Below are positions 1-8,847 of a stretch of 49,625 nucleotides of DNA, piece by piece. This DNA comes from Sphingobacterium bovisgrunnientis. Its GTDB lineage: Bacteria > Bacteroidota > Bacteroidia > Sphingobacteriales > Sphingobacteriaceae. Numbering within the stretch: position 1 is the stretch's first letter; each line of letters starts with the position of its first letter. Under the pieces are notes generated by a model. That model did not search any database. It was not told the DNA's origin and saw only the letters and a program-made list of their open reading frames with translations. Position numbers and translations under genes: made by a program. Location: NCBI RefSeq assembly GCF_009829085.1, contig NZ_WUQY01000030.1, forward strand, positions 1 to 49,625, in the 5' to 3' direction.

Positions 1-135
1 GGAAGGGCAGGATTTCAGCTATTGAGGAAAATGATACTTGCAAAATCAGCATGATTCACCAAAATTGACGAAGAACCACTTTGCTGTGGAATGGTGGTGT
101 AGTATGGTCCGGAATATTCAATTACTACTGAAACT
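1..135. other. Left edge, no identifiable gene
   Basis: Every forward frame is stopped within a few dozen codons and no ATG leads into the rteC frame. The last in-frame stop before rteC is TAG at 100-102. This stretch probably belongs to, or scars, the mobile element from which the rteC copy derives. I recognise no specific product. Confidence 0.4.
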
Positions 136-873
136 TTGACTGATCTTCAAATTTCATTGAAATCTAATCCCTTTGAAGATGAACAAACTGAAATGTATTT
201 CTTTAAATATATCAAGCCTAAATTTCATAGCTGGCATATTTATATTATTGAACTTCATTATGTCATAAGTATGATACCAATAAGTACAGATGATATAATA
301 AAAAAGTATTATCAGCATGAGTTGAAAGTTATAAACAGATTTTTTAAACGGTATGCACTTTACTACCAATATTATTTGGCTGACGACAACAGTAGAGATA
401 GGGAATTTTTCTTAAGTAGGAATTTGAAATTCTTACCAGCAGAACTAAAACTCACTGTTATCCCAAATAGTTTTTCAAGTAGTTTAGACTACCTATTTGC
501 CAAATTTAAAGCCTACGAAATGTTACGTGATTGTCTTGTACGAAAAGTAAAACATTTAGACAAAAGGAACGATATAGATAGAATGGAAAAAGAGTTATTA
601 TTACAAAGACGCTGGTGGTCTGGAAATAAAATTGAACTTGTAGAATTAGCATATGGATTATATCACTCTAAGAGAATAAATGGGGGAAATGCAGAACTTG
701 GAGAAATTATATCCTGGTTAGAAAGTAGCTTAAATACGGATTTAGGTCAAGCATACCGTATGTTTATTGATATTATTAGACGAAAATTAGTTAGTCACAC
801 AAAGTTTTTAGATGAAATGAAGGTGACTTTAATATCTCATATCCATAAAAGCTTTGGTGAAAAAGTAGGGTAA
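136..873 (+). CDS. rteC: RteC-family protein, N-terminally shortened
   Basis: RteC proteins regulate excision functions of CTnDOT-like conjugative transposons in Bacteroidota. The match is by recalled family pattern: the block around YFFKYIKPKF, the KYYQHEL helix, a central FFLSRN segment, and the C-terminal W-x-G-x-K-x-x-L-x-E-L-x-Y-x-L-Y segment (residues about 160-176) followed by GNAELGEI, then NTDLGQAYRMF and TKFLDEMK. The protein has 245 residues, while family members usually have about 270-290. About 40 residues seem missing before the YFFKYIKP block. The only available start is TTG at 136; the frame opens after TAG at 100-102 without an ATG. It is therefore either a degraded copy or a TTG-initiated short variant. 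No other transfer or integrase gene lies in the window, which favours a remnant. Confidence 0.75.
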   Translation: MTDLQISLKSNPFEDEQTEMYFFKYIKPKFHSWHIYIIELHYVISMIPISTDDIIKKYYQHELKVINRFFKRYALYYQYYLADDNSRDREFFLSRNLKFLPAELKLTVIPNSFSSSLDYLFAKFKAYEMLRDCLVRKVKHLDKRNDIDRMEKELLLQRRWWSGNKIELVELAYGLYHSKRINGGNAELGEIISWLESSLNTDLGQAYRMFIDIIRRKLVSHTKFLDEMKVTLISHIHKSFGEKVG

Positions 874-1113
874 AATACTTTTAAAATTTTGAGATTAAAA
901 AAATGGTTAAATATATCCCCATCCCCAAATTAGAAATTAAAGTTATCTAATATAACATTTAGATATTGTTTTTAGTACATATTAGACAATTACCACCAGG
1001 GTTATATTGGGGAATTATAAGTCATTAAATATGAAAATATATGACTTGTTGTTATAATATTTAAAAATATTTATTATTTTCGTGTACGTACACGAAATTA
1101 TAAACTTAAAGTC
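874..1113. other. AT-rich intergenic region upstream of nagA
   Basis: No ORF is convincing here. It holds the nagA operator palindrome (1078-1097) and a looser inverted repeat AAGTCAT (1019-1025) / ATGACTT (1041-1047). TATTTTCG at 1075-1082 resembles a Bacteroidota -7 box (TAnnTTTG with one mismatch) and overlaps the palindrome, but I see no good TTTG at the expected distance. Confidence 0.4.
1078..1097. promoter_or_regulatory. Perfect 20-bp palindrome, probable LacI-type operator
   Basis: TTTCGTGTACGTACACGAAA reads identically on both strands, has a central CG as in many LacI-family sites, and lies 16 nt before the TTG start of nagA. It overlaps a -7-like TATTTTCG (1075-1082), so binding would block transcription. 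The obvious candidate ligand protein is the LacI-type regulator encoded second in the same operon; this pairing is inferred. Confidence 0.7.
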
Positions 1114-2322
1114 TTGACAAAATTACTGCTATATAATGGTCGGTTAATTACCGAAAAGGGAATATTGGAATCTGCTTATTGCTTCATTGAAGGTGGTATA
1201 ATCAAGGATTATGGCGTTGGAATCATTGAGGTTTGTGAAGGTACAACTAGGATAAATGTAGAAAACAAATATATATCTGCAGGTTTTATAGATATTCATA
1301 TTCACGGTGGTGGTGGGTATGATTTTATGGATGCAGATATTGAATCTTTTTTGGGAGTGGCAAATACACATATTAAATATGGCACCACAAGTATGTGTCC
1401 CACAACATTAACTGCGGATTCAGAACATTTAGAAAAAGTCTTGGCTGTTTATGAACAGGCAAATCTACAGAATGCTAACGGTTCTAAATTTTTAGGTCTT
1501 CACCTAGAAGGTCCTTATTTTGCTATCAACCAGCGCGGGGCTCAGGATCCCAAATATATTCGCAATCCGGATTACAAAGAATATTCTCGTATAGTGGAAA
1601 TGAGTCCTCATATTATAAGATGGAGTGCGGCCCCTGAATTACTAGGCGCATTAGAATTCGGAGATTTTCTTACTGAAAGAGGAATCATCGCAGCCTTTGC
1701 CCATACTGAGGCATTGTATGATGATATAAAACTCGCTTTTGACCACGGATATCGTTTAGCAACTCATTTTTATTCAGCGATGCTAGGCGTGACAAGAAAG
1801 AATGCTCACCGATATGCTGGTGCTGTGGAAGCCTGTTATCTAATAGAAGAAATGGATGTAGAGGTTATTGCCGATGGAGTACATTTACCTAGACCTTTAC
1901 TGGAATTGATTTACAAAATAAAAGGTGCAGATAGAATAGTTTTAATTACTGATGCTATGCGCGCTGCTGGAACCCAAGTTAACAAAAGTATTTTGGGAAG
2001 TTTGCAGGATGGCATTGATGTAATTGTAGAGGATGGCGTTGCTAAGCTGGTCGATCGCTCTGCATTTGCTGGAAGCATTGCAACAGCAAATTTGCTGGTT
2101 CGGACTTTCCTACAAAATACTAAAGCATCTTTGCCTGAGGTAATAAAAATGATAACCGTAAATCCCGCTCGTATTATGAAGCTAGCGCATCGTAAAGGTT
2201 TGATAGAAAGTGGATATGATGCGGATGTGGTGGTTTTTGATGAGAATATAGATGTCTATTTGTCAATCGTGGAAGGATATGTTAAGTACAACAAATTAAG
2301 TTTTAGTTCGAATGAATCTTAA
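1114..2322 (+). CDS. nagA: N-acetylglucosamine-6-phosphate deacetylase
   Basis: NagA hydrolyses GlcNAc-6-phosphate to glucosamine-6-phosphate and acetate in the cytoplasm, the first committed step of amino-sugar catabolism. The 402 residues fit the family (about 380-400). The amidohydrolase fold shows the HIH metal motif at 62-64, the metal ligand Glu in HLEGPY (E132), His ligands at H197 (AFAHTEA) and H218 (ATHFYSAM), substrate His at 257 and catalytic Asp in LITDAM (D280). The start is TTG at 1114: the family-like N-terminus LLLYNGRLITEKGIL begins at once and no in-frame ATG lies upstream. It opens an operon with the LacI regulator, two GH20 enzymes and a sugar symporter, and its end overlaps the next start by 11 nt. 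The product feeds NagB, encoded at 16858-17616. Confidence 0.95.
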   Translation: MTKLLLYNGRLITEKGILESAYCFIEGGIIKDYGVGIIEVCEGTTRINVENKYISAGFIDIHIHGGGGYDFMDADIESFLGVANTHIKYGTTSMCPTTLTADSEHLEKVLAVYEQANLQNANGSKFLGLHLEGPYFAINQRGAQDPKYIRNPDYKEYSRIVEMSPHIIRWSAAPELLGALEFGDFLTERGIIAAFAHTEALYDDIKLAFDHGYRLATHFYSAMLGVTRKNAHRYAGAVEACYLIEEMDVEVIADGVHLPRPLLELIYKIKGADRIVLITDAMRAAGTQVNKSILGSLQDGIDVIVEDGVAKLVDRSAFAGSIATANLLVRTFLQNTKASLPEVIKMITVNPARIMKLAHRKGLIESGYDADVVVFDENIDVYLSIVEGYVKYNKLSFSSNES

Positions 2323-3364
2323 AAGTTTAGGTGTAAAGGATATAGCTAAATTGGCAAATGTTTCTATCGGTACGGTGGACAGAGTGTTGCATAATAGGGA
2401 AGGTGTGTCATTAAAGACAAAGGAAAAGATATTAGCGATAATCAAGCAATATAATTATGAACCTAATATTATTGCGCAATCTCTAACCAAAAAGAACATA
2501 AAATATTTCAAAGCTATCATCCCAAGATCATCGAAGGAATCTACCTATTGGCAAGCTCCATTGCAAGGTATACGCAATGCAATTGAAGAAGTTAAAAATT
2601 ATGGAATAGAAGTTGAAATCCTATTATTTGACCAAAATGATATTACCTCATTTAATGTATTGCAGGAAACTTTAAATTTTAAAGAATTGCACGGATTGCT
2701 TATAGCGCCCATGTTTAAAGAACAAACTCTGGCATTGATCTCTAAATGTGAGGAAAATTCAATTCCTTATGTGTTCATAAATTCTGACCTTAATCAAGCT
2801 CATGCTATAGGGTATTTTGGTCCAGACCTCCATCAAAGTGGTCTAGTTGCAGCAAATTTGATACAATATTCATCTGCGCCTCAAGATTCTATTTTGATTG
2901 TGAATATCTCCAAGGAATTATATCCTGAACATCATCTTTATATCAAACAGGAAGCGTTAAAATCTTATTTTAGAAAGCCTAAAGAACGAGAGATCCATAC
3001 GCTAGATATCCGATCGACAGAAAGTGAGATTATAAATCGTGAACTGCATTATTTTTTTGAACATCATAAAGTTAAAGTAATATTTGTGACCAATTCGAGG
3101 GTGTCAAGTGTTGCATCTTATTTGAGATCTAGAGGACTTTATGAAGGTATTCTCTTAATTGGGTTTGACTATTTAGAGGATAACCTGCAGTATTTAGAGG
3201 AAAATGTCATTGATTTTTTGATTTGTCATAAACCCATACAACAGGGGTATCAAGCACTACTCTCACTTTTTAATTACGTAAAGTTTGGAAAGAAAGGGGT
3301 ACAGAAAACGTTCATGCCAATCGATATTATAAGCCAGTACAATTATAAATACTACGATAATTAA
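2312..3364 (+). CDS. LacI-family transcriptional regulator of the nag operon
   Basis: The 350-residue protein has an N-terminal LacI helix-turn-helix (residues 8-30, VKDIAKLANVSIGTVDRVLH) with the hinge region at about 50-62, then a periplasmic-binding-protein-like sensor domain (about 65-345). The start overlaps the end of nagA by 11 nt, so translation is probably coupled. The GTVDRVLHNR recognition helix resembles Bacteroidota LacI members with a large substrate-binding domain that sense sugars. Its position suggests control of the operon through the palindrome at 1078-1097, with a GlcNAc-derived sugar or sugar phosphate as inducer. It is not close in sequence to the second LacI protein at 8839-9882. 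Regulator and target are inferred from position. Confidence 0.85.
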   Translation: MNLKSLGVKDIAKLANVSIGTVDRVLHNREGVSLKTKEKILAIIKQYNYEPNIIAQSLTKKNIKYFKAIIPRSSKESTYWQAPLQGIRNAIEEVKNYGIEVEILLFDQNDITSFNVLQETLNFKELHGLLIAPMFKEQTLALISKCEENSIPYVFINSDLNQAHAIGYFGPDLHQSGLVAANLIQYSSAPQDSILIVNISKELYPEHHLYIKQEALKSYFRKPKEREIHTLDIRSTESEIINRELHYFFEHHKVKVIFVTNSRVSSVASYLRSRGLYEGILLIGFDYLEDNLQYLEENVIDFLICHKPIQQGYQALLSLFNYVKFGKKGVQKTFMPIDIISQYNYKYYDN

Positions 3365-3391
3365 TTTGAAAATACTATAAACTTCCTTATT

Positions 3392-4927
3392 ATGAAAAAG
3401 CTATTACTTTATTTAATTCTTCTTTTTTATGTGCTCTCTTATAAGGCTTCGGTCGGTCAAGAGAAAAAATTTCCCATTCAAGGCTTTCATTTGGATCTGA
3501 GAGTGCAAGTCATGAAGATCGATGCTTTGAAAAAGTTGGCCACACAACTACATCAAGGAGGAATTAATACCCTGGTAATGGAATGGGAAGCAACATATCC
3601 TTTTGAAAAACATCCATTGATTCCAAATCAATATGCTTATACACGAGATCAAATTGTAGATTTTATTGCCTATTGTGAGAATTTGGGTATTGACGTAATA
3701 CCGCTGCAGCAAAGTTTTGGTCACGTAGAGTATATTCTAAGACATTATAAATATAAAGAGCTGAGAGAAGATCAAAAAGATTTTTCTCAGATAAATCCTT
3801 TAAAGGAAGAGTTGGCAAAAGAACTTTTTAGAGATTTATATTCCGATTTATTATCGACCCACAAATCAGAATACATACATATTGGAGGTGATGAGACCTA
3901 CCTATTGGGTCACTCAAAAGAGTCTCAAAAAAAAGTAGCTGAGGTGGGGAAAGGGCGTTTATATGGTGATTATATAAAATTATTGTGTGAATTAGTAGTT
4001 TCTCTGGGTAAACGTCCTGTGATTTGGGCTGATATCGCGATGAAATATCCAGATGCTTTGAAAGGCTTGCCAAAGCAAACCATATTCATTGATTGGAATT
4101 ATGGTTGGGACATTAATATGTTTGGTAAGCATAGTAATTTATTGAATTCTGGATTTGAAATTTGGGGTGCACCATCAATTCGCAGTCATCCAGATAATTA
4201 TTTTGTCACGCAATGGGAAAAACACTTTAAAAATATTAGAGATTTCATACCTCTAGCCAAGGAGTTTAATTATAAAGGAATCATTATGACTTCATGGTCT
4301 ACATCTGGTCTTTATTCAAGTGTGTGGGAAAGCCCAAAAGATTTAGTAGAGTTATATCCAATACGTCGAGTATATCCTTTGAATGGTTTTAATATGCTTA
4401 TGGAAGCCTATTTTGAATCACTTAAGATTCCAGGCGCATTAGATGTAGAAAAGTTTGTACTGCAATATGCTAATCACCGGTATGGATTTAAAGATTCTGA
4501 ATCTCAACTATTCTGGAAAGCACTTAAAGCCAATCCTTACGAAATAAATCAAGGGGTGGTTAGTGTTGGTGGACCAGCAATTAAAACAATGGCAGATAGT
4601 GCATTGTGGGTGGTAAATAATTTGAAAAGTTTGAAGCCTAAGAGCAATAAGGATGAGTATGCACATTATGTTTTAATGTCCGAGATTCGATCTGATTATC
4701 TAAAATATATGGTAATTGAAGAAAAGCTTAATTCAAAAGACTTTAATTCAGATGAAATTCCACAGATACTTACACAGTTAAAACACTTAGCCAATTCAAA
4801 TAAAAATAAAGAGTTTAACAGATTGCATAAAAACTATCTTTTTCCTGCTGAAATCAGACAGGAAAACGAATTGCGCAACAGTAAAATTAAATTGCTGTAT
4901 GATCGGTTAAGTAAGAATTCAAAGTAA
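3392..4927 (+). CDS. GH20 family beta-N-acetylhexosaminidase, secreted
   Basis: The first 22 residues form a signal peptide (hydrophobic LLLYLILLFYVLSYKAS). The rest is a single GH20 (beta/alpha)8 catalytic domain: GFHLDLR near residue 31, QSFGHVEY near 108-114 and the catalytic Asp-Glu pair in HIGGDET (D167-E168), which polarises the acetamido group for substrate-assisted cleavage. Family members release terminal beta-linked GlcNAc or GalNAc. At 511 residues it lacks the GH20b and CHB domains of its downstream neighbour, so it is a different subfamily and may have another linkage preference. It sits 27 nt after the LacI gene and 7 nt before the second GH20. The likely location is periplasm or outer surface; no lipobox is seen. 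Confidence 0.88.
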   Translation: MKKLLLYLILLFYVLSYKASVGQEKKFPIQGFHLDLRVQVMKIDALKKLATQLHQGGINTLVMEWEATYPFEKHPLIPNQYAYTRDQIVDFIAYCENLGIDVIPLQQSFGHVEYILRHYKYKELREDQKDFSQINPLKEELAKELFRDLYSDLLSTHKSEYIHIGGDETYLLGHSKESQKKVAEVGKGRLYGDYIKLLCELVVSLGKRPVIWADIAMKYPDALKGLPKQTIFIDWNYGWDINMFGKHSNLLNSGFEIWGAPSIRSHPDNYFVTQWEKHFKNIRDFIPLAKEFNYKGIIMTSWSTSGLYSSVWESPKDLVELYPIRRVYPLNGFNMLMEAYFESLKIPGALDVEKFVLQYANHRYGFKDSESQLFWKALKANPYEINQGVVSVGGPAIKTMADSALWVVNNLKSLKPKSNKDEYAHYVLMSEIRSDYLKYMVIEEKLNSKDFNSDEIPQILTQLKHLANSNKNKEFNRLHKNYLFPAEIRQENELRNSKIKLLYDRLSKNSK

Positions 4928-4934
4928 ATTATTT

Positions 4935-7481
4935 ATGAAGATATTAGCATATATTGTTGTTTTCTTGTCAGTAATGACCTCTGTAGGATTTTCACAAAGT
5001 GGTTCAGATGTTAGCATTAAAGTTTCTTGGCAACCTTTGGAAAATAATTACAATGGAAAAGAAGAGGCGTTATCCCGAATTGTGTTTAAGAATGAAGGCA
5101 AAACCGTTCTTGCCAAGAGCGGATGGAAGCTATATTTCAATTTTATTCGAATTTTTGAACCCAACACCCCTAATCCTGTTTTGGATATACAACACATCAA
5201 CGGAGACTTGTTTGTATTGACGCCCAATGATTCTTTTAAGCCATTAGCTCCTGGCGAAGAATTAGAACTGCAAATAGTATCTAAATCATGGATCGTAAAT
5301 TTTAATGATTCTCCGCAGGGATTTTATATTGCCTGGGATAATGGAAAAATTACGCAATTAGGCGAGGTGGAAAGGCTAGAGCCAGTAGATAAGAAGAAAT
5401 TTTATAGGGTTGCGAACGATGTGGAAATGACCCCTGATTTGATTTTTGAGAAGAATAAAAGATATGCGGCTTCTCATAGTGTGCAGCCTGGAAAAATATT
5501 TCCTACACCATCCAAGTTCATGTTAGGTGTAGATCATTTTGCCTTAACAGGTTCTACCACTATACTAGGAGGAGGGTTATTCACTAATGAAATAGATTAC
5601 TTCATGTCTGAATTGGGAGAATTGTTTAGTATTAATTTTTCTATTCACAAAAAATTGAGATCCAAAGATGTAATCAAGTTTAAACTAGATGAAACCCTTC
5701 AAGAAGAAGCTTATAAACTTTTGGTCACTAAAGATTCCATTGTAGTGACTTCAAGTTGCGGAAAAGGAGCTTTTTATGCTATACAGTCCATAAAATCCTT
5801 AATAAAACCTGAAGATTACAAGTCAGGGAAAAAAGATGTAATACATATTCCTTGCGTTGAAGTGTACGATGAACCAAGATTTGCGAGTAGAGGTTTTATG
5901 ATTGATGTCGCTAGAAATTTTCAGTCAAAGAAGCAGATTCTTAAACTCATTGACATTCTTTCCTTTTATAAAATAAATACCCTGCATTTTCACCTTAATG
6001 ATGATGAAGGTTGGAGGTTAGAATTGCCATCTTTTCCAGAACTTACTTCCGTTTCTTCTGTGCGTTCGCATGCATATATTTCTTCTTCGTCACTTCCTCC
6101 CTCTTATGGATCAGGACCTACGAATAAAAATAGTGGTACTGGATATTATTCTATACAAGATTTTAAAGAAATCTTATTGTATGCAAATACAAGACATGTT
6201 CAGGTCATACCGGAAATAGAAACTCCGGGACATGCAAGAGCTGCAGTGAAGGCTATGCAATATAGATTTGAGAGATTGAAAGATAAAGACCGTAATGAAG
6301 CTGAAAAATACTTGCTTTATTCCGCAGGAGATACCTCTAAATATTCAAGCGTACAGAAATGGAATGATAATGTCATGGATGTCTCTTTAAGTTCAGTATA
6401 TAATTTTTTGGAACAGGTTACCGATGATATCATCGGAATTTATAAATCTATAAATGTGCCGCTGAATACTATTCATTTTGGGGGAGATGAAGTTCCAAAT
6501 GGTGTTTGGGAAGGTTCTCCTGCCTTCGAAAAATTAAAAAATGAAGACTCGAATATTAAAACTGTCGAAGATTTATGGGTTCGTCATTTTAATAAATTAT
6601 ATGATATATTAAATGCTAGAGGTTTGTATTTGTCGGGCTGGGAGGAAGTGGGTATGAAAAGAGGCGTGACGGAAACAGGAAGAAAAAAGTGGTTTGCTGA
6701 TAAAGGATTAGCGAATAAGAATATCCATTTAAATGTTTGGAATAATCTAACTGGTAATGAAGATTTAGCTTACAAGCTTGCAAATTTAGGGTATAAAGTT
6801 AAATTGTCTTTTGTAAGCAATTTCTATATGGATATGTCCTATCATAAAAGTTTTAATGAGCAAGGCTTTTATTGGGGTGGATTTATTGATTTGGAAAGAC
6901 CTTTTAGTTTTATCCCCTTTAATTACTTGAAAAATCAGCAAATGGACTGGTTAGGTCGAAAATTACCCATAAATACATTAGAAAATCATGAAAAATTAAC
7001 TGAACAAGGTAAAAGCAACATTGTGGGGATACAGGCATTATTATGGTCTGAAACAATAAAAAGTGAAGAACAGATGGAAAAAATGATCTTTCCACGCCTT
7101 CTGTCCTTTGCGGAAAGAGCTTGGGGACCTGCTCCAGAATGGGAAAATTTGGATGAGGATTCTATTAATAGTTCTTACAATAGAAGTTTAAACGAGTTTT
7201 TTGGCATCGTAGGTAATCAGGAGCTTAAAAGACTTCAATATTATAAGCAGGGGTATAAATATCGAGTTCCAACCCCAGGTGTGGCATTAATAGGAGATAG
7301 GTTGTATGCCAATGTTGATTTGCCAGGTTTCAGCATATATTTTACTGAAGATGGCAGTATCCCTACTTTAAAAAGTAAAAAATACACTGGACCAATCAAG
7401 CCAACTAAAAATATGGTTTTTAAAGTATTTAACGATATTGGCGATGGTAGTTTACCCGCTTATTTCATGTATCCTAATTAA
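4935..7481 (+). CDS. Multidomain beta-N-acetylhexosaminidase (GH20, chitobiase type)
   Basis: This 848-residue enzyme has a signal peptide ending near residue 20 (TSVGFSQ). In order follow a CHB_HEX-like N-terminal carbohydrate-binding domain (about 25-155), a GH20b domain (about 190-305), the GH20 barrel (about 315-760) and a C-terminal chitobiase-like domain (about 770-848, with TEDGSIPT). Catalytic Asp-Glu are D518-E519 in HFGGDEV; HFHLNDDEGWR (351-361) and EIETPGHARA (427-436) are typical GH20 substrate-pocket motifs. Enzymes of this build release GlcNAc from chitooligosaccharides or glycan termini. The gene follows the first GH20 by 7 nt and precedes the transporter by 5 nt, so the three are surely co-transcribed. 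Confidence 0.93.
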   Translation: MKILAYIVVFLSVMTSVGFSQSGSDVSIKVSWQPLENNYNGKEEALSRIVFKNEGKTVLAKSGWKLYFNFIRIFEPNTPNPVLDIQHINGDLFVLTPNDSFKPLAPGEELELQIVSKSWIVNFNDSPQGFYIAWDNGKITQLGEVERLEPVDKKKFYRVANDVEMTPDLIFEKNKRYAASHSVQPGKIFPTPSKFMLGVDHFALTGSTTILGGGLFTNEIDYFMSELGELFSINFSIHKKLRSKDVIKFKLDETLQEEAYKLLVTKDSIVVTSSCGKGAFYAIQSIKSLIKPEDYKSGKKDVIHIPCVEVYDEPRFASRGFMIDVARNFQSKKQILKLIDILSFYKINTLHFHLNDDEGWRLELPSFPELTSVSSVRSHAYISSSSLPPSYGSGPTNKNSGTGYYSIQDFKEILLYANTRHVQVIPEIETPGHARAAVKAMQYRFERLKDKDRNEAEKYLLYSAGDTSKYSSVQKWNDNVMDVSLSSVYNFLEQVTDDIIGIYKSINVPLNTIHFGGDEVPNGVWEGSPAFEKLKNEDSNIKTVEDLWVRHFNKLYDILNARGLYLSGWEEVGMKRGVTETGRKKWFADKGLANKNIHLNVWNNLTGNEDLAYKLANLGYKVKLSFVSNFYMDMSYHKSFNEQGFYWGGFIDLERPFSFIPFNYLKNQQMDWLGRKLPINTLENHEKLTEQGKSNIVGIQALLWSETIKSEEQMEKMIFPRLLSFAERAWGPAPEWENLDEDSINSSYNRSLNEFFGIVGNQELKRLQYYKQGYKYRVPTPGVALIGDRLYANVDLPGFSIYFTEDGSIPTLKSKKYTGPIKPTKNMVFKVFNDIGDGSLPAYFMYPN

Positions 7482-7486
7482 AAGTT

Positions 7487-8809
7487 ATGAAGAAAAACAT
7501 CCATAATCCAATACGTGTCGATCAATTAACCGCTCAGCAAAAAGTAATCTCAGTGATAATTATTGCTGTGCTATTCTTTGTTTTCGGTTTTGTGACTTGG
7601 GTAAATGCCATTTTAATTCCCTATTTCAAAATAGCATTTGACTTGAGTAATTTTGATTCCTATTTAGTAGCTTTTGCCTTTTACATTGCCTATTTGGTCA
7701 TGGCGATACCTTCGGGATATATTTTGAAATATTTTGGATTTAAGGCTGGAATGATGCTGGGCTTTTTTATGATGGCTATTGGCGCGTTTCTATTTATTCC
7801 TGCTGGAGCTTACCGTATATATGGGGTGTTTCTAACAGGTTTATTTACATTGGGAGTGGGCTTGTCTATTTTGCAAACAGCCGCCAATCCCTATGTTACT
7901 ATTCTTGGAGACAAGGAACGTGCAGCTCAGCGTTTTAGTATAATGGGTATAAGTAATAAAGTTGCTGGAATTATAGCGCCATTATTATTTGCAGCAATCA
8001 TTCTAAAACCTGAGGACAAAAGCTTTTTTGAAAATCTATCCGTGCTGCCATTGGTGCAAAAAGAGGCTGCTTTGGATGAACTAGTAGGTAGAGTAGTGGT
8101 TCCTTATATGGTTATAGGCTTTATACTTATTGCACTAGGACTGCTTGTGAAATATTCTCCTTTACCAGAAATTGATAGTGATAAAGAAATAGATGAACAA
8201 AGAGATAATAGCTCAAAAAAGTCAGTATTATCATTTCCTTACCTTGTATTAGGAAGTATAGCTATTTTTTTTCATGTGGGATCACAGGTTATTGCTGTGG
8301 ACAGTGTAATTACTTATGCTCAACATTATGGCTTAAACTTTATAGAAGCAAAATCGTTTCCTTCCTATACGTTAACAACAACAATACTGGGGTATTTGCT
8401 GGGAATAACTTTTATCCCCAAGGTCATAACCCAGTTATTCGCTTTACGACTTTGTACTTGTTTAGGACTGATTTTTTCGTTAGCTGTAATATATGCTTCA
8501 GGTAATGTTAGTTTTCTAAGTCATACAACGGATGTGTCTGTATGGTTTTTAGTAGCACTCGGGTTTGCGAATTCTATGATTTGGGCGGGCGTATGGCCAT
8601 TAGCATTAAATAATTTAGGAAAATTTCTTAAGATAGGCGCATCTTTATTGGTTATGGCTTTGTGTGGCAATGCTATAATGCCTATGATATATGGTTATTT
8701 TGCAGATACATATGGATTACAGTTGGCTTACTGGGTACTTATTCCTTGTTATGTATATCTTGTGTTTTATGCATTTTACGGGTATAATATAAAGAGCTGG
8801 AAAATATAA
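7487..8809 (+). CDS. nagP: FucP/NagP-type MFS sugar:H+ symporter, probable GlcNAc importer
   Basis: The 440-residue inner-membrane protein has about 12 hydrophobic segments and the FucP/GluP subfamily pattern: FVFGFVTWVNAILIPYFK near 31-48, AFYIAYLVMAIPSGYILKYFG near 65-85, and LQTAANPYVTILG near 130-142. Members import fucose, glucose/galactose or GlcNAc with protons. Placement directly after two hexosaminidases and in the nagA operon points to GlcNAc, as for NagP of other Gram-negatives; substrate is inferred. Free GlcNAc brought in this way needs a kinase before NagA can act, and none is encoded in this window. The operon ends at the hairpin terminator 8818-8840. Confidence 0.85.
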   Translation: MKKNIHNPIRVDQLTAQQKVISVIIIAVLFFVFGFVTWVNAILIPYFKIAFDLSNFDSYLVAFAFYIAYLVMAIPSGYILKYFGFKAGMMLGFFMMAIGAFLFIPAGAYRIYGVFLTGLFTLGVGLSILQTAANPYVTILGDKERAAQRFSIMGISNKVAGIIAPLLFAAIILKPEDKSFFENLSVLPLVQKEAALDELVGRVVVPYMVIGFILIALGLLVKYSPLPEIDSDKEIDEQRDNSSKKSVLSFPYLVLGSIAIFFHVGSQVIAVDSVITYAQHYGLNFIEAKSFPSYTLTTTILGYLLGITFIPKVITQLFALRLCTCLGLIFSLAVIYASGNVSFLSHTTDVSVWFLVALGFANSMIWAGVWPLALNNLGKFLKIGASLLVMALCGNAIMPMIYGYFADTYGLQLAYWVLIPCYVYLVFYAFYGYNIKSWKI

Positions 8810-8817
8810 GCTATTAT

Positions 8818-8847
8818 AAATGCTCCATTTTGGAGCATTTATTTTTT
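8818..8847. terminator. Bidirectional hairpin terminator between nagP and LacI gene
   Basis: Stem AAATGCTCC (8818-8826) pairs perfectly with GGAGCATTT (8832-8840) around the loop ATTTT, followed by a T-run to 8847. It serves the nagP operon. The A-rich side also gives a T-run for the convergent LacI gene, whose stop codon overlaps the stem. Confidence 0.85.
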
